From Planoprotostelium fungivorum (taxonomy: Eukaryota > Evosea > Variosea > Cavosteliida > Cavosteliaceae): 18,908 nucleotides of DNA. Location of the stretch: NCBI GenBank assembly GCA_003024175.1, contig MDYQ01000358.1, forward strand, positions 1 through 18,908, read 5' to 3'. Shown one piece after another: positions 8,985-18,509 of the stretch. The notes beneath the pieces were generated by a model. It did not search any database and was not told the DNA's origin. It saw nothing but the letters and a program-made list of their open reading frames with translations. How positions within the stretch are numbered: the stretch's first letter is position 1; each line of letters begins with the position of its first letter. The position numbers and the translations under genes are program-made.

Positions 8985-9370
8985 ATGTCATCAACAGAGA
9001 ACCCTCCTGAGGTCGTAGCTGTGAATGCACTCCAGTATCGCAGAATTTTATTGAGGAGAGAAGCTCGGGCCAAATTGAAGGCCAGCGGAATGAGCAGCCG
9101 GGTGAGCATCCTCCAACATCCCCTGATTCTAACAGAAACTTAGGCACCGAGCCGAGGAGAAATACTATCCAAAGAAGTCATTCGAGACGACCAAGGTCGT
9201 TTTCTGGTGGAAAAGAGAGGCCGCCCATCAGACCACACAGAAGAAGACAACAAACTGAGAGGCAAGAGACAGAGAGGGAATTGAGGTCGTGTATAGACTC
9301 CGCGTTGGAAGAGGGTAGAACAATTGTACAAATGCACCACTCGATCGGAGAGGTGATGAATAAAGTGTAA
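8985..9370 (+). CDS. Small NF-YA-like (CCAAT-binding factor subunit A) gene
   Basis: Exon 1, 8985-9101, encodes 39 residues containing V-N-A-L-Q-Y-R-R-I-L-L-R-R and then A-R-A-K-L. This is the A1 helix of NF-YA, which docks on the NF-YB/NF-YC dimer. A GTGAGC donor follows. The intron has a branch site (TTCTAAC) and two possible acceptors: 9142-9143 (42-nt intron) or 9150-9151 (50-nt intron). The second keeps a frame open for 73 codons to TAA 9368-9370, giving 111 aa. It has an R-R-P-R...G-G stretch that only loosely resembles the A2 DNA-binding segment. The first gives a frame ending earlier. The canonical Y-L-H-E-S-R-H block of A2 is not seen in any frame. The gene is far shorter than typical NF-YA and lacks a Gln-rich region. 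It may be a diverged paralogue or a gene fragment. AATAAA lies at 9359-9364. Confidence 0.5.
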
Positions 9371-9480
9371 ATTTATCTTGTCTTGACCTTATTGTCTACC
9401 AAATTCTTTGGAAGCCAGGAGTTCTCTCCTTTTGGTGCTGCTGTTGGCGTTTTCCACTTCTTTGGTAGTTGTGCAATCTA

Positions 9481-12400
9481 TCACCTTTCAGTTACTCCTC
9501 CTCCTCTCTTCTGCACCTTTTCATAATTGGCCACCACCACGATCACAAACAAGACGAAGATGATGGAGGAGAAGCTGGTCAAGCTGCCCTCCAGAACCAG
9601 ATCCTCCTGAGTGAAGACGGGGTCAAGCTGGACGTGTGTGGACTGCTGGAGAGACACTCTCTGTTGGTATTTGGCACCATTTCTGTGGACGGCCTCCAAG
9701 AGATAGGCTCCCTTCGTCAATCCCTCAAAGCGGAAGAACTTGGTGGGTCCAATGTTCCTGCTCTCCACCATCTGTCCATTGGCCCTCACAAGATTCACCT
9801 ACCTACATCAGCTCCTTATTCTTCATCGATTCACTATGCTGCTTATATTCTCTATGTTGCTCATGTTCTCTGTGTTGCTCATGTTCTATTGTATCATTCT
9901 CACCTTTTGAGTATCGTCACCCCCCACTTGACCAGTGATGTCATGGGAGATGGGAAATCGGTGCACGATGAAATCCAGATCGCGGAGATCTTCTTGCTTG
10001 GCATCCACCTTGTACAGTGCTGGAACTGTCCTCAGAGCCTGTGCAAATGAGTGTGGAGGATTAGATAGAACTCACAGTGTCTGTGTGAGTGTCTCCCTTG
10101 ACACGGAGGGTGTATGCCTTTCCGGGGAGTAGTCCTCTCACACGGAAGTGACCGTGATCATCACTGACGGCCTCCTCGATGTGAGGATGACTGAGAGCCT
10201 CCACGGTGAGACCAGAGACGTTCAGCCCATTGATGGACTTTAAAGTTCCGTAGGCAGAGAAGGAGACTCTCTTTCCGGTGAGTGTGACTGTCTTGTGCTC
10301 TCCGTCCTTCAGTTTGATGTGGGCATTAGTGGGGTTGAAGGTGTACTCCTTCAAGAGGGGACGCAAGAAGTATTGATTGGGACGAAGTGACCAGAAAGTG
10401 AAGGTGGAGTTGGATGTGATGTTGTTCTGGGCTCTGAAGCCTTGTCCACTCAGGGAGATCAACACTCCTGCGATCGCCTTCTCTCCATCTGTGATCTGTT
10501 CTCTGTCATTCCACTAGGACAACATGTATACACGAGTATCAAGAGAGCAGAAGAGAGAATAACTCACATCGACATCGAGACGAGCCAAGATGGCTGCATT
10601 GAATGTGAGACGGTGTTGACTGTCAACGAGAGTGAGGGGGGTGACCTTTGGGTGGATGTCGTAGCCCTTCTTCTCTGCTCTTACTTCCACTCTCTTCTCC
10701 TTCCTCATCGGTCCCACCCTGAACTTTCCCTCTGAATCGGTGAGACCCGTTCTCTTCTTCTCCTCTTCTTCCTTGTCCACCACGATGATGGTCACACCCT
10801 CTGTGGGGGGCTCTACACTTCCCACGATGAAGTGACCTGTTCACGTGAGGACATTCCACGAGAGAGAGTCACCTGGTCTCATGACAAAGGTGGGAGGGGA
10901 GGTGAGGCACTCCTCAGAGTGTTCTGGAGTCTGGTAGACAATCTCTTCCGGGTAGAAGATCTTGTCTCCGTCACTGGATGGAGTGATCTTCACTCTCTCT
11001 CCTCCTGTCACCTGCTGGAGTCAGTCTCTCTCGTGTCTCCTGACTCACCGATGTGGTGTAGTGGTACGAGTTGAGTCCGTCGGGGGTGGCAGTGACGTTT
11101 CTGGATTGTAGACCGTCGATGTAGAGGATGATGCTGTCCACTCCCTCTCCTTCCTTTCTGATCTGTCCCTCTAGAATGTACTCCTTCACTTTCAGCTCCT
11201 TCACTCCTCCCTCCTTTGTGTCGTAGGTGTATCGGTCAGCCTCGAACTTGAAGCAGGAGACTACATCCAGCTGATAGATGCCTGCCAGAGTAAATGATCT
11301 CGATCGACTCTTCTGATGAATCAATGCACACCTGGACGGTTGACGCAGAAAGAGTTGAGTCCCTTGGAGAGAGAAACCTCCTTAGCCTTATCGTTGGAGA
11401 GAGAATACCTCACTTTGGCTGGATGAGATGAGCTGATGTCGATGCGATAGCCCTTCTGTTGGAAGACGATGTCGGTGATATTCTTCGATTGGACGACCAC
11501 ATGGATGGTGCTCTGATCCCAGCAAGGTTGTGAGTCAGAGTGAGAGAGGATCTCGAGGTCATAGGAACCGGGTGGGGTGTTGTCAAAGTGGAATTCATCG
11601 ACAGCATCCGTGTGCGTCTCTCGGATGTGCTTTCCTTGTTTGAGGAGGACAGTCAAACCCTCACTGCTGTCGGATAGCTTCTTGACCTGCCCGGAGATGT
11701 GTAACTTGGACTCTGAAAAGTGAATGTGCTCGATCGGCTCGTCTCGGATGATCAAGTCGTGACGTTGTACGTGAAAGACAACATTCCCTCCATTGTTCTC
11801 CACTTCGATCGATGCCCCTCTTCCTTCAGGCTTCTTACCTGCCTCAACTCCTCTGAAGCAGAAGTTTCCCTTCTGGTCTACCTTGCTGTACATAGATCAG
11901 CATCATCACCATCCAGATCCTCTCACGTCGTGGCAATTCGTGAACCACCGCTCGTGAGATGAAGTTTGAATGGGTTGGAGGCAGTGCTGTCCTGAGTAGA
12001 CAACTGTCCACAGATATCCACACTAGGATTCATCAGAAAGATTCAGAGTGAAATATATGATAGATAGAAGGATAGAAATGAATGGATGGATAATAATAGA
12101 CAGATGATAGAGATAAGAATAGATGAATAGGTGATAGATAGTTGATAGAGATGATAGACAGATGAATAGACGATAATAGATGGGTGATGGATGAGAGACG
12201 CACCCAGTGGGAGTGATGTCAGATAACACGGGGGAGGAGGAGGAAGCATACACGTCCACTGCATCAAAGTGGTAACCCTCTTTCGTCACGGTGACTCGGT
12301 ACTTTCCATTCTTCATGTCCTCCAGAGCAAAAGATCTACCTCAGTCAGACCGAGGAGGAGTGAATCCTCACCCATTGCGATCGGTGAGTACGGTGAGGTC

Positions 12401-13571
12401 GTTGAACGAGATCTTCACAGTAGCATCATGGATGGGCTTTCCCCAAGCTGTGCGAACACTTCCCTGCAGAGAGAATCCAGCGAGTTGGAATCTCTTGGGA
12501 AGGGTGAGGGTTCCACCCTGGACTTGGATGGGAATGGAATCAGGGGAGATGCGGAAATTGCCGCTCGTCTTGTCCAGGGAAGGAGAGACGACATAACTTC
12601 CACAGCTGACGTCTGTGAATCGAAAGTTTCCCTGACTGTCCGATTGGCAGGTGCGGAAGGGCTTGGTGGGATCACTCGCGTGCTTCAGTTGTAACTGTTC
12701 GAGTCACATCAATTCTGAAGGAAGGACTCACCGTCATGGGTTGGGAGGCAGCTGCATCCGTATCGATCTTTCCGATGACATCGTAGCCAGAGATCTCGAT
12801 GTGTCTGTCTAGGGCGACATTATCCCAGTGAATCTCGAGAGGGATTTCCTTTGATGTGAAGGTCCAGGAGGAATGACTGGCTTCGATGATGTATTTTCCA
12901 GGAAACAGTTTACTGATCCTGAACGATCCGTCCTTATCTGTGGTGGTCTGCCCCAACTGTTCCTTCTCTCCCGCTTGTCTGAGAGTGACTTTGACGCCCG
13001 ACAAGTCAGCTGCACTGGAGCACCCCGGAGCTGTCACCTGAGAAGATGAGCTCCCTTCTCTTCTCTTCTCTCACCTGACCAACCACAGAGAATCCGATGA
13101 ACTCGAAATCGATCTCCGAAGCGGAGGCAGAACCCTCACCTACTGGAAGACACTGACCATCCTTACCGATGGAGACGGTCCGTTGGACTGGCTCTACAGA
13201 TGATCAGCTCATTAAAATTGAAAGTGACCCACCGAAAGACCATCCAGCAGGTCCATCAACAGATATCGTGAAGAGACCCTTTTCTGTGATAGGTAGAAAG
13301 TAGTATCCATTTGGCGCACATTCTGTTTGATCTTTGACTACTCCAGTCGAGCTCGACAGCTTGACCTTGATGGCTGAGTAATCTAACTCTTTTGTGGAAG
13401 CAGAACTGTTAAATGTCAATCCCCACTGAACGATGCAGTCAATCACCTAGCTGCACTGGAGGCAACTTGAACATAACCCTCACATCCTGTGACTCCATAA
13501 TCTTCTGATGAAAAGCAAGGGAGCGTTATGCAAAGGAAAACGAATACAGATATCTGTATCGAATGGGCCAT
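9481..13571 (-). CDS. NOMO: Nodal modulator (NOMO), ER membrane protein of the BOS complex
   Basis: NOMO is an ER-lumenal protein with a chain of Ig-like / carboxypeptidase-regulatory-like beta domains and one C-terminal membrane helix. It acts with TMEM147 and nicalin at the translocon. Fourteen exons: 13571-13447, 13405-13233, 13193-13075, 13037-12732, 12694-12372, 12335-12204, 12022-11927, 11885-11332, 11281-11049, 11011-10873, 10836-10568, 10513-10076, 10038-9904 and 9798-9481. They total 3360 nt and 1119 aa (human about 1220) with phases consistent throughout. A signal peptide covers about residues 1-22. Family landmarks include E-C-A-P-N-G-Y-Y-F, G-W-S-F, the repeated D-x-x-G-x-F-R signature of the beta domains, L-S-K-G-L-N-S-F-C, and F-R-V-R-G-L-L-P-G-K. 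The membrane helix I-I-F-V-L-F-V-I-V-V-V-A lies about 20 residues from the end. A further splice after the G-G-G could replace the last few residues with a longer basic tail. Confidence 0.93.
9848..9883. repeat. Tandem 18-nt repeat, two copies, in a NOMO intron
   Basis: Positions 9848-9865 and 9866-9883 are the same 18 nt with one A/G difference, with a partial third copy before them. They lie inside the 105-nt intron 9799-9903, which is longer than its neighbours, probably because of this expansion. Confidence 0.6.
12056..12196. repeat. Degenerate GATA/GATG microsatellite in a NOMO intron
   Basis: The + strand is a run of GATA, GATG, GAAT and TAGA tetramers (TATC on the coding strand). It fills most of the 181-nt intron 12023-12203, the longest intron found in the window. 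Confidence 0.85.
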
Positions 13572-13715
13572 GATTGTGTCTGTGATCATCACGTACGTGG
13601 TGGTTGTAGATGGGTTGGAAGAAAAAGTAAGAAATTCGAAAGTTTTCTACACAACGTCACAAGCCAATCGACGCAAGGAGATAACACATGGCATCAGAGA
13701 CATTTATCTACAGAG

Positions 13716-13721
13716 TTTATT
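13716..13721 (-). terminator. Poly(A) signal of the HSP70 gene
   Basis: AATAAA on the minus strand, 12 nt after the HSP70 stop codon. The NOMO start lies 145 bp further on the same strand, so this short gap holds both the HSP70 3' end and the NOMO promoter. A CCAAT box is at 13664-13668 on +. Confidence 0.55.
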
Positions 13722-13733
13722 GTCCATATTCGA

Positions 13734-15708
13734 TTAATCGACCTCCTCGATCTTGGGTCCATCGGCGGACTTGGAAGAGCTCTGACCTTCTGGGGCAGCA
13801 CCTGAGAAGCCCTCGGGGGGAGCACCACCCTGCTGGTACAGCTTCTGCATGATGGGCATGGCCACTCCTTCCAATTCCTTCTGCTTGCTCTCAAACTCTT
13901 CCTTCTCTGCCGTCTGGTTCGACTCGAGCCAAGCGATGGTCTCGTCGACGGCCTTCTCGAGCTTGCTCTTGTCGTCAGCGGGGAGCTTAGAGGCAGTGGC
14001 TTCGTCTCTGAGGGTGTTCTTGAGAGAGTAGGAGTAGTTCTCCAGGCCATTCTTCGCTTCAATCTTCTGGCGATTGAGGTCGTCTTCTGCCTTGTACTGC
14101 TCGGCCTCGCGGACCATGCGCTCGATGTCCGCCTGGGAGAGTCTTCCCTTGTCGTTGGTGATAGTGATGTTACTCTTCTTTCCGGTGGTCTTGTCGGCAG
14201 CAGTGACGTTGAGAATGGAGTTGGCATCCATATCAAAGGAGACCTCGATCTGGGGGACTCCACGGGGGGCGGGGGGGATACCGGCCAGCTCGAACTTTCC
14301 GAGGAGGTTGTTGTCCTTGGTCATTCCTCTCTCTCCCTCGTACACTTGGATGAGTACACCGGGCTGGTTGTCAGCGTAAGTGGAGAAGACTTGGCTCTTC
14401 TTCGTGGGCACAGTTGAATTTCTGGGGATGAGCACAGTCATGACCCCTCCGGCAGTCTCGATACCCAGGGACAGGGGGGCCACATCGAGGAGGAGAATGT
14501 CCTGAGTCTTGGCACCTCCAGTGCCAGAGAGAATGGCTGCCTGAACGGCGGCTCCGTAGGCGACAGCCTCGTCGGGGTTGATGGACTTGTTGAGTTCCTT
14601 TCCGTTGAAGAACTCCTGGAGCATCTGCTGGACCTTGGGGATACGTGTGGATCCTCCGACGAGGACGACCTCATGGACGGATCTCTTGTCGATCTTCGAG
14701 TCGGCGAGGACCTTCTCCACGGGGGCGAGACACTTGCGGAAGAGGTCCTGGTTCAGCTCCTCAAAACGAGCACGGGTGACGGAGGTGTAGAAGTCGACAC
14801 CGTCGTAGAGAGAGTCAATCTCGACCGAAGCTTGCGTCTGGGAGGATAAACTACGTTTGGCTCGCTCGCAGGCCGTGCGGAGTCTTCTGAGGGCACGGGC
14901 GTTGCCGGTGATGTCCTTCTGGTGCTTTCTCTTGAACTCTTGGACGAAGTGGTTGACCATGCGGTTGTCAAAGTCCTCTCCTCCCAAGTGTGTGTCACCG
15001 GCTGTAGCTTTGACCTCGAAGATACCGTCGTCGATGGTGAGGAGAGAAACGTCAAAGGTGCCACCACCGAGGTCGAAGATGAGGATATTCTGCTCCTTTC
15101 CACGCTTGTCTAGACCATAGGCAATGGCGGCGGCAGTGGGCTCGTTGATGATGCGCTTGACTTGCAGTCCAGAGATGACTCCGGCATCTTTGGTAGCTTG
15201 TCTCTGAGAGTCGTTGAAGTAAGCAGGGACGGTGATGACTGCGTCGGTGACCGTAGCTCCCAGGAAAGCCTCAGCAGTCTCCTTCATCTTCAGGAGAACC
15301 ATGGAGGAGATCTCCTCGGGTGTGAATGTCTTCGTCTCTCCCTTGTAAGACACTTGGATCACAGGCTTGTCTCCCTCCTTAGCGAGCACTTTGAAGGGCC
15401 AGTGCTTCATGTCTGCCTGGATGGCTGGGTCCGCAAACTTGCGTCCGATCAATCTCTTGGCGTCGAAAACGGTATTCTCTGGGTTCATGGCAACCTGTAA
15501 ACGCGTTAGTGACGAAAGAGTGTCTTCTAATTCATACCTGGTTCTTAGCAGCGTCCCCAATCAATCGGTCGGTGTCTGTGAAGGCCACGTAAGAGGGAGT
15601 AGTTCGGTTTCCTTGGTCGTTGGCAATGATCTCTACTCGGTCATTCTGCCAGACTCCTACGCAGGAGTATGTTGTTCCTAAGTCGATTCCAATAGCTGGT
15701 GCGGGCAT
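13734..15708 (-). CDS. HSP70: Cytosolic heat shock protein 70 (HSC70/HSPA8 type)
   Basis: This is an ATP-driven chaperone. There are two exons, 15708-15538 (57 codons) and 15494-13734, joined across a 43-nt intron (15495-15537) in phase 0. The protein has 643 aa, the usual length for cytosolic HSP70. HSP70 signatures are all present: I-D-L-G-T-T-Y-S (8-15), D-L-G-G-G-T-F-D, and [11 protein letters not shown]. The substrate-binding domain follows, then a Gly/Pro/Ser tail ending in I-E-E-V-D, the cytosolic TPR-cochaperone signal. The tail lacks long G-G-M-P repeats. An intron makes it more like a constitutive cognate than a strictly heat-induced, intronless copy, but that is a tendency only. 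An ATG 28 codons upstream is in frame, but the family N-terminus fits the start at 15708. Codon use is C/G-rich, as expected for high expression. Confidence 0.97.
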
Positions 15709-15773
15709 GTGTTGTGTATTGTGTATGTGTTGCGAATTGAAAATGGAATGTGACGAAAACAAATGGTGCGTTC

Positions 15774-15841
15774 GAGATTTCGGAGATTTCACGCAGTATT
15801 GTAATTTTTTGACAAATTCAATTCCAAGTCACCGAAATCTC
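15774..15841. promoter_or_regulatory. Inverted repeat upstream of HSP70, candidate promoter element
   Basis: GAGATTTCGG at 15774-15783 and its exact reverse complement at 15832-15841 flank 48 bp, located 66 to 133 bp above the HSP70 ATG. A near copy of the half-site directly follows the first arm (GAGATTTCAC, 15783-15792). The GAA/TTC content recalls heat-shock factor sites, but the 5-bp spacing of a classic element is not seen. Confidence 0.4.
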
Positions 15842-15877
15842 AAAAACTGAGGACAGCTGCATCCTCACTGCTTTCTC

Positions 15878-15883
15878 TTTATT
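15878..15883 (-). terminator. Poly(A) signal of the nurim-like gene
   Basis: AATAAA on the minus strand, 105 nt after the stop at 15989-15991 and 170 bp above the HSP70 start codon. The stretch 15709-15988 therefore holds the nurim-like 3' UTR and the HSP70 promoter, and no gene. Confidence 0.5.
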
Positions 15884-15988
15884 TATAATACACCTATTGA
15901 TAATATAACGTTTATCAGAATAACTTGTGAGTTCCTCGCAGAAGCACTCGCTCATGCAGTTCGATGTCCTTCATTGGGCACAAGATTT

Positions 15989-17052
15989 TTATCTAAACAT
16001 AAGATTCTGTATTGTTTTGGTAGTGGGAAAGATGGCAGGCACTCTCTTCCTGTAGTCCTCGTACTGCTGACGACCAAAGATGGAAATCAACTTCTCCTCT
16101 GTTTTCGTTATTGTCTGTCAAGCCGCAATCTCTCACCTTCGTAGGGGACAGCGAAATAGAGGTATACGATAGAACCGATGAATAGTACCATCCTGTTCAC
16201 TTCAACAAACATGCATTCTATAGGGTCACCTGTCAAGGGAGAAGTAGGGAGTGACTACAAAGGCTAATAGAGTGAAGAAGTACATGGGGTGCCTCACGAG
16301 ACCAAACAATCCTGAAGTTCGCAACTTAACGTTCGTTTGTGTGCCATCTCCACTCTCGGTCTTGTATCCATCTCTCATTAATTGTGCAAGGCCTGGTAGA
16401 TAGAATCATCACCCGCATGGCAGATGACTCTCACCAATAAAATCGAGAAGATCCATCTGTGTGGCTACCAGGATTGTGATGGACCAGATGATCAGGAAGA
16501 GAGACACCGACATCCAGTGGCACAGTTGGTGGCTCATTGGAAGCAGACGGTATGACACATTAATGTGGCTCCAAAGGTCTGAGAGAAAGTCAAGATGTAT
16601 CATAATCTACCTATCACCCACAGAAGAGAAGAAGATTATCAATCGAGCAGATGATATTGTAGGTGACTCGAACAGCTTGGGCTGGCACACCAACAGACTG
16701 TATGTAGGTCCTCCATTGTTTCTGTGCTGTGATAGAGTGGATATAACTGTAAATATTACCATCTGCGATATCACACAACATACCCCCAGGCAAGAACAAG
16801 CGTCAAGTTGTAAATCATCTAAGAAAGATTACATTACTGAGATCGAATCTCATGAGATACCTGCCGAAGAACAGACCAAGTTATCGGACCTTCTGATTGT
16901 GCACCTTGTTCGATCGGGAGAATGCTCAAAACTCCTGGTGGATAGAAGGGGGGTCTAGTGTCGAAGGCGGTCCAAATGAAGAAGAAGATAGATGAAGGAC
17001 CAGCCACCAGGAGATTCAAAGCCCCCCAAATGATGCGACTGGAGAGATGCAT
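15989..17052 (-). CDS. NRM: Nurim-like / isoprenylcysteine-methyltransferase-fold membrane protein
   Basis: This is a multi-pass membrane protein of the nurim / MddA / ICMT superfamily. Animal nurim sits in the inner nuclear membrane. Seven exons: 17052-16861, 16818-16784, 16746-16622, 16578-16435, 16392-16230, 16192-16137 and 16098-15989. They sum to 825 nt and 274 aa (nurim about 260). About five hydrophobic helices are seen. The family landmarks are in order: L-A-W-G...H-S-I-T-A, then Y-L-W, then D-L-L-D-F-I-G, then G-L-V-R-H-P-M-Y-F, then Y-E-E-K-L, and F-G-x2-Y-x2-Y-x3-V-P. The R-H-P and E-E motifs are those that bind cofactor in active family methyltransferases. They appear intact here, so an enzymatic role cannot be excluded. 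The second Glu of E-E is made by a codon split by intron 16099-16136. Start: ATG 17052 opens directly into a hydrophobic helix. Confidence 0.75.
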
Positions 17053-17101
17053 GGCAGAATGAATTTGCTGTCGAACCTCACGAACACGTGAAACAGGCGG
17101 T

Positions 17102-17107
17102 TTTATT
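17102..17107 (-). terminator. Poly(A) signal below the gene ending at 17156
   Basis: AATAAA on the minus strand, 48 nt after the TAG at 17156-17158. It supports a real transcript end for the uncharacterised gene above it. Confidence 0.45.
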
Positions 17108-17155
17108 GCCGTGTTACTAACTAAATGCCTTCATTCTTCCAAAAGAACACCCTCT

Positions 17156-17431
17156 CTATGGTGAACGATGGAGAGGCGACCATGTGTAGGGCTGTGACCA
17201 AGCAGTAGCCGTGAGCCTCGTGTACAAATGGTATCGAAGATCAAAGAAGAGCGGTGGATCCAATCCTTTCCTTTCTGCCCGAACACCTTCGGAATGTTGC
17301 AAGTCTTCTTGCATCTTTTGCCGCTCTTCGCCTTCGGTCTGTTTGACTATTTGATTCAGATACACAATCACCTGTTCGCGGTCTGTACCCAAAGGTCTTC
17401 TACAGTCATCCCTCTGAGAGAGCCTTCCCAA
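17156..17431 (-). CDS. Uncharacterised gene, C-terminal part
   Basis: A minus-strand frame of about 90 codons ends at TAG 17156-17158. Its sequence (Y-L-N-Q-I-V-K-Q, a charged Glu/Lys/Gln helix, then F-F-D-L-R-Y-H-L-Y and W-S-Q-P-Y-T-W) reads like real protein, and a poly(A) signal follows. I do not recognise it. The frame has no ATG near its upper end and meets a stop at about 17443, so at least one 5' exon is missing. Between 17432 and 17578 I see a TATAAA (minus strand, 17543-17548) but no clean exon join. A competing reading uses ATG-T-V-E-D-L-W in another frame with a 33-nt intron. The structure is unresolved. Confidence 0.35.
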   Translation of the reverse strand: MGRLSQRDDCRRPLGTDREQVIVYLNQIVKQTEGEERQKMQEDLQHSEGVRAERKGLDPPLFFDLRYHLYTRLTATAWSQPYTWSPLHRSP

Positions 17432-17578
17432 GCGATGAGGTGATCAATCTGGCAGAAGGCTCGGTCCTTGTCTTCGCCTTCCAAAATGAATCACCGAGGA
17501 GAGGAAGCGAGCAGGTGATGTGACAAGATGAAAGATGTGCAGTTTATAGGTCCTTGGACAAAGAGGTGGATGCGTTCT

Positions 17579-18213
17579 CTAATCCCATTCGTCATCGTTC
17601 GTCGTTTCCTCTGGCTCATCTTTCGAATGTTGGTCCGTCAACTTGGATATTTGTCCCATGAGCTCTCCTCCTTTCATCCCAGCAAACATGTTGTTGGGAT
17701 TCTTGAGGCTCTGAATAAACAGAGAATCTCCTTGTGTGGTGAATTGCACTTCATCACCGACGTTCAGTCCACTGTTTTTCATCTTGTCCACATCGAACCA
17801 GAATTCAAAGGTGCTCGGCTGGTGAGAATATTCAGTGTTGTTCTCACTGGTGATCCTACCTTGGAGGGGTAAAGTTCAGCTAAAGCCTTCGCCTCTAGCC
17901 AACCTTTTGGCGCTGGTCCAGTATTTCCAGCCTCCCTTCCACTTAAAATTACAGCGATCTCTTGATCAGTGAGCTTTCCAACATCTGACTTGAAGTTGGG
18001 AGCGATGGGATTGTTGTATTTGTTGAGTTCAACTTTGAATGCCTTGGTGATCTTGATGATCAGAGCGTGGTACCTTGAGATGTCGCTCTTGCTGATAACA
18101 GTCTGGAATCTCTCTCCAACCAACTGACCGATTCCAATGATTCCGTTGCCTTGATGGTAGTCGCGTTCATCCCAATGAGTTACATTGGTGGAAGTGCTCT
18201 CGATCTTGCCCAT
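17579..18213 (-). CDS. Uncharacterised 197-aa protein
   Basis: There are two exons, 18213-17860 (118 codons) and 17818-17579 (80 codons including stop), joined in phase 0 across a clean 41-nt GT-AG intron (17819-17859). The product is soluble, with no signal peptide or membrane helix. The N-terminal half has Gly-rich G-I-I-G-I-G and a helical stretch (S-R-Y-H-A-L-I-I-K). A middle K-L-T-D-Q-E-I-A-V-I-L helix follows, then a beta-like part (F-E-F-W-F-D-V, D-E-V-Q-F-T-T). The tail is very acidic and ends D-D-E-W-D. I recognise no family. The ATG at 18213 is chosen because the open frame above it is basic and unlike the rest; an in-frame start at 18255 is possible. The exact join and clear composition make it a confident gene of unknown function. 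Confidence 0.7.
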
Positions 18214-18509
18214 GATGATTGATCTCCGATGTTTTTTGCTGTTTGTTTTCAGCACATCACAGTAAAAGGGGATATTATAGCGGATTTATCTACAACTCTC
18301 CTCGCACTGAAAGCTTGTCTCCTGTGTTCTGTTTGGTAATCCTCTGCAAAACATTTGTAAGCGTTCGCGCGCTCTGTACTCGCTTTGTGCAGTCTGGGTG
18401 GAAATCTATACACTCAAATCATACGAAAGACACAAGGAGGCAAAAGGCAGCTGCATATGAATAGGCTGAGCTGAAACAGAATCAATTTATTTGTGGCTCA
18501 CAAGGCCAT
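18214..18509. other. Spacer between two uncharacterised minus-strand genes
   Basis: No exon is seen on either strand. The lower part should hold the promoter of the 197-aa gene. The upper part holds the 3' UTR of the gene ending at 18510. Confidence 0.4.
18486..18491 (-). terminator. Poly(A) signal of the last gene
   Basis: AATAAA on the minus strand, 18 nt after the TAA stop at 18510-18512. Confidence 0.5.

Noticed and set aside
9848-9883. Short tandem repeat as a CRISPR-like array
   Set aside because: There are only two 18-nt copies and no spacers, inside an intron of a eukaryotic gene.
9469-10050. 193-codon open frame on + across the NOMO 3' exons
   Set aside because: It is antisense to well supported NOMO exons. 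The sequence includes the intron repeat and shows no family features.
13694-14263. 189-codon open frame on - overlapping the HSP70 coding region in another frame
   Set aside because: It is a shadow of the codon-biased HSP70 frame. Its product is a low-complexity Ser/Arg/Thr string with no domain.
15709-15792. HSP70 start 28 codons upstream at the in-frame ATG
   Set aside because: Cytosolic HSP70 proteins begin just before the I-D-L-G-T-T motif. The upstream residues are Ser/His/Asn-rich and look like 5' UTR.
16461-16958. 165-codon open frame on + across the nurim-like gene
   Set aside because: It runs through exons and introns of a gene whose splice joins and family motifs are consistent on the other strand.
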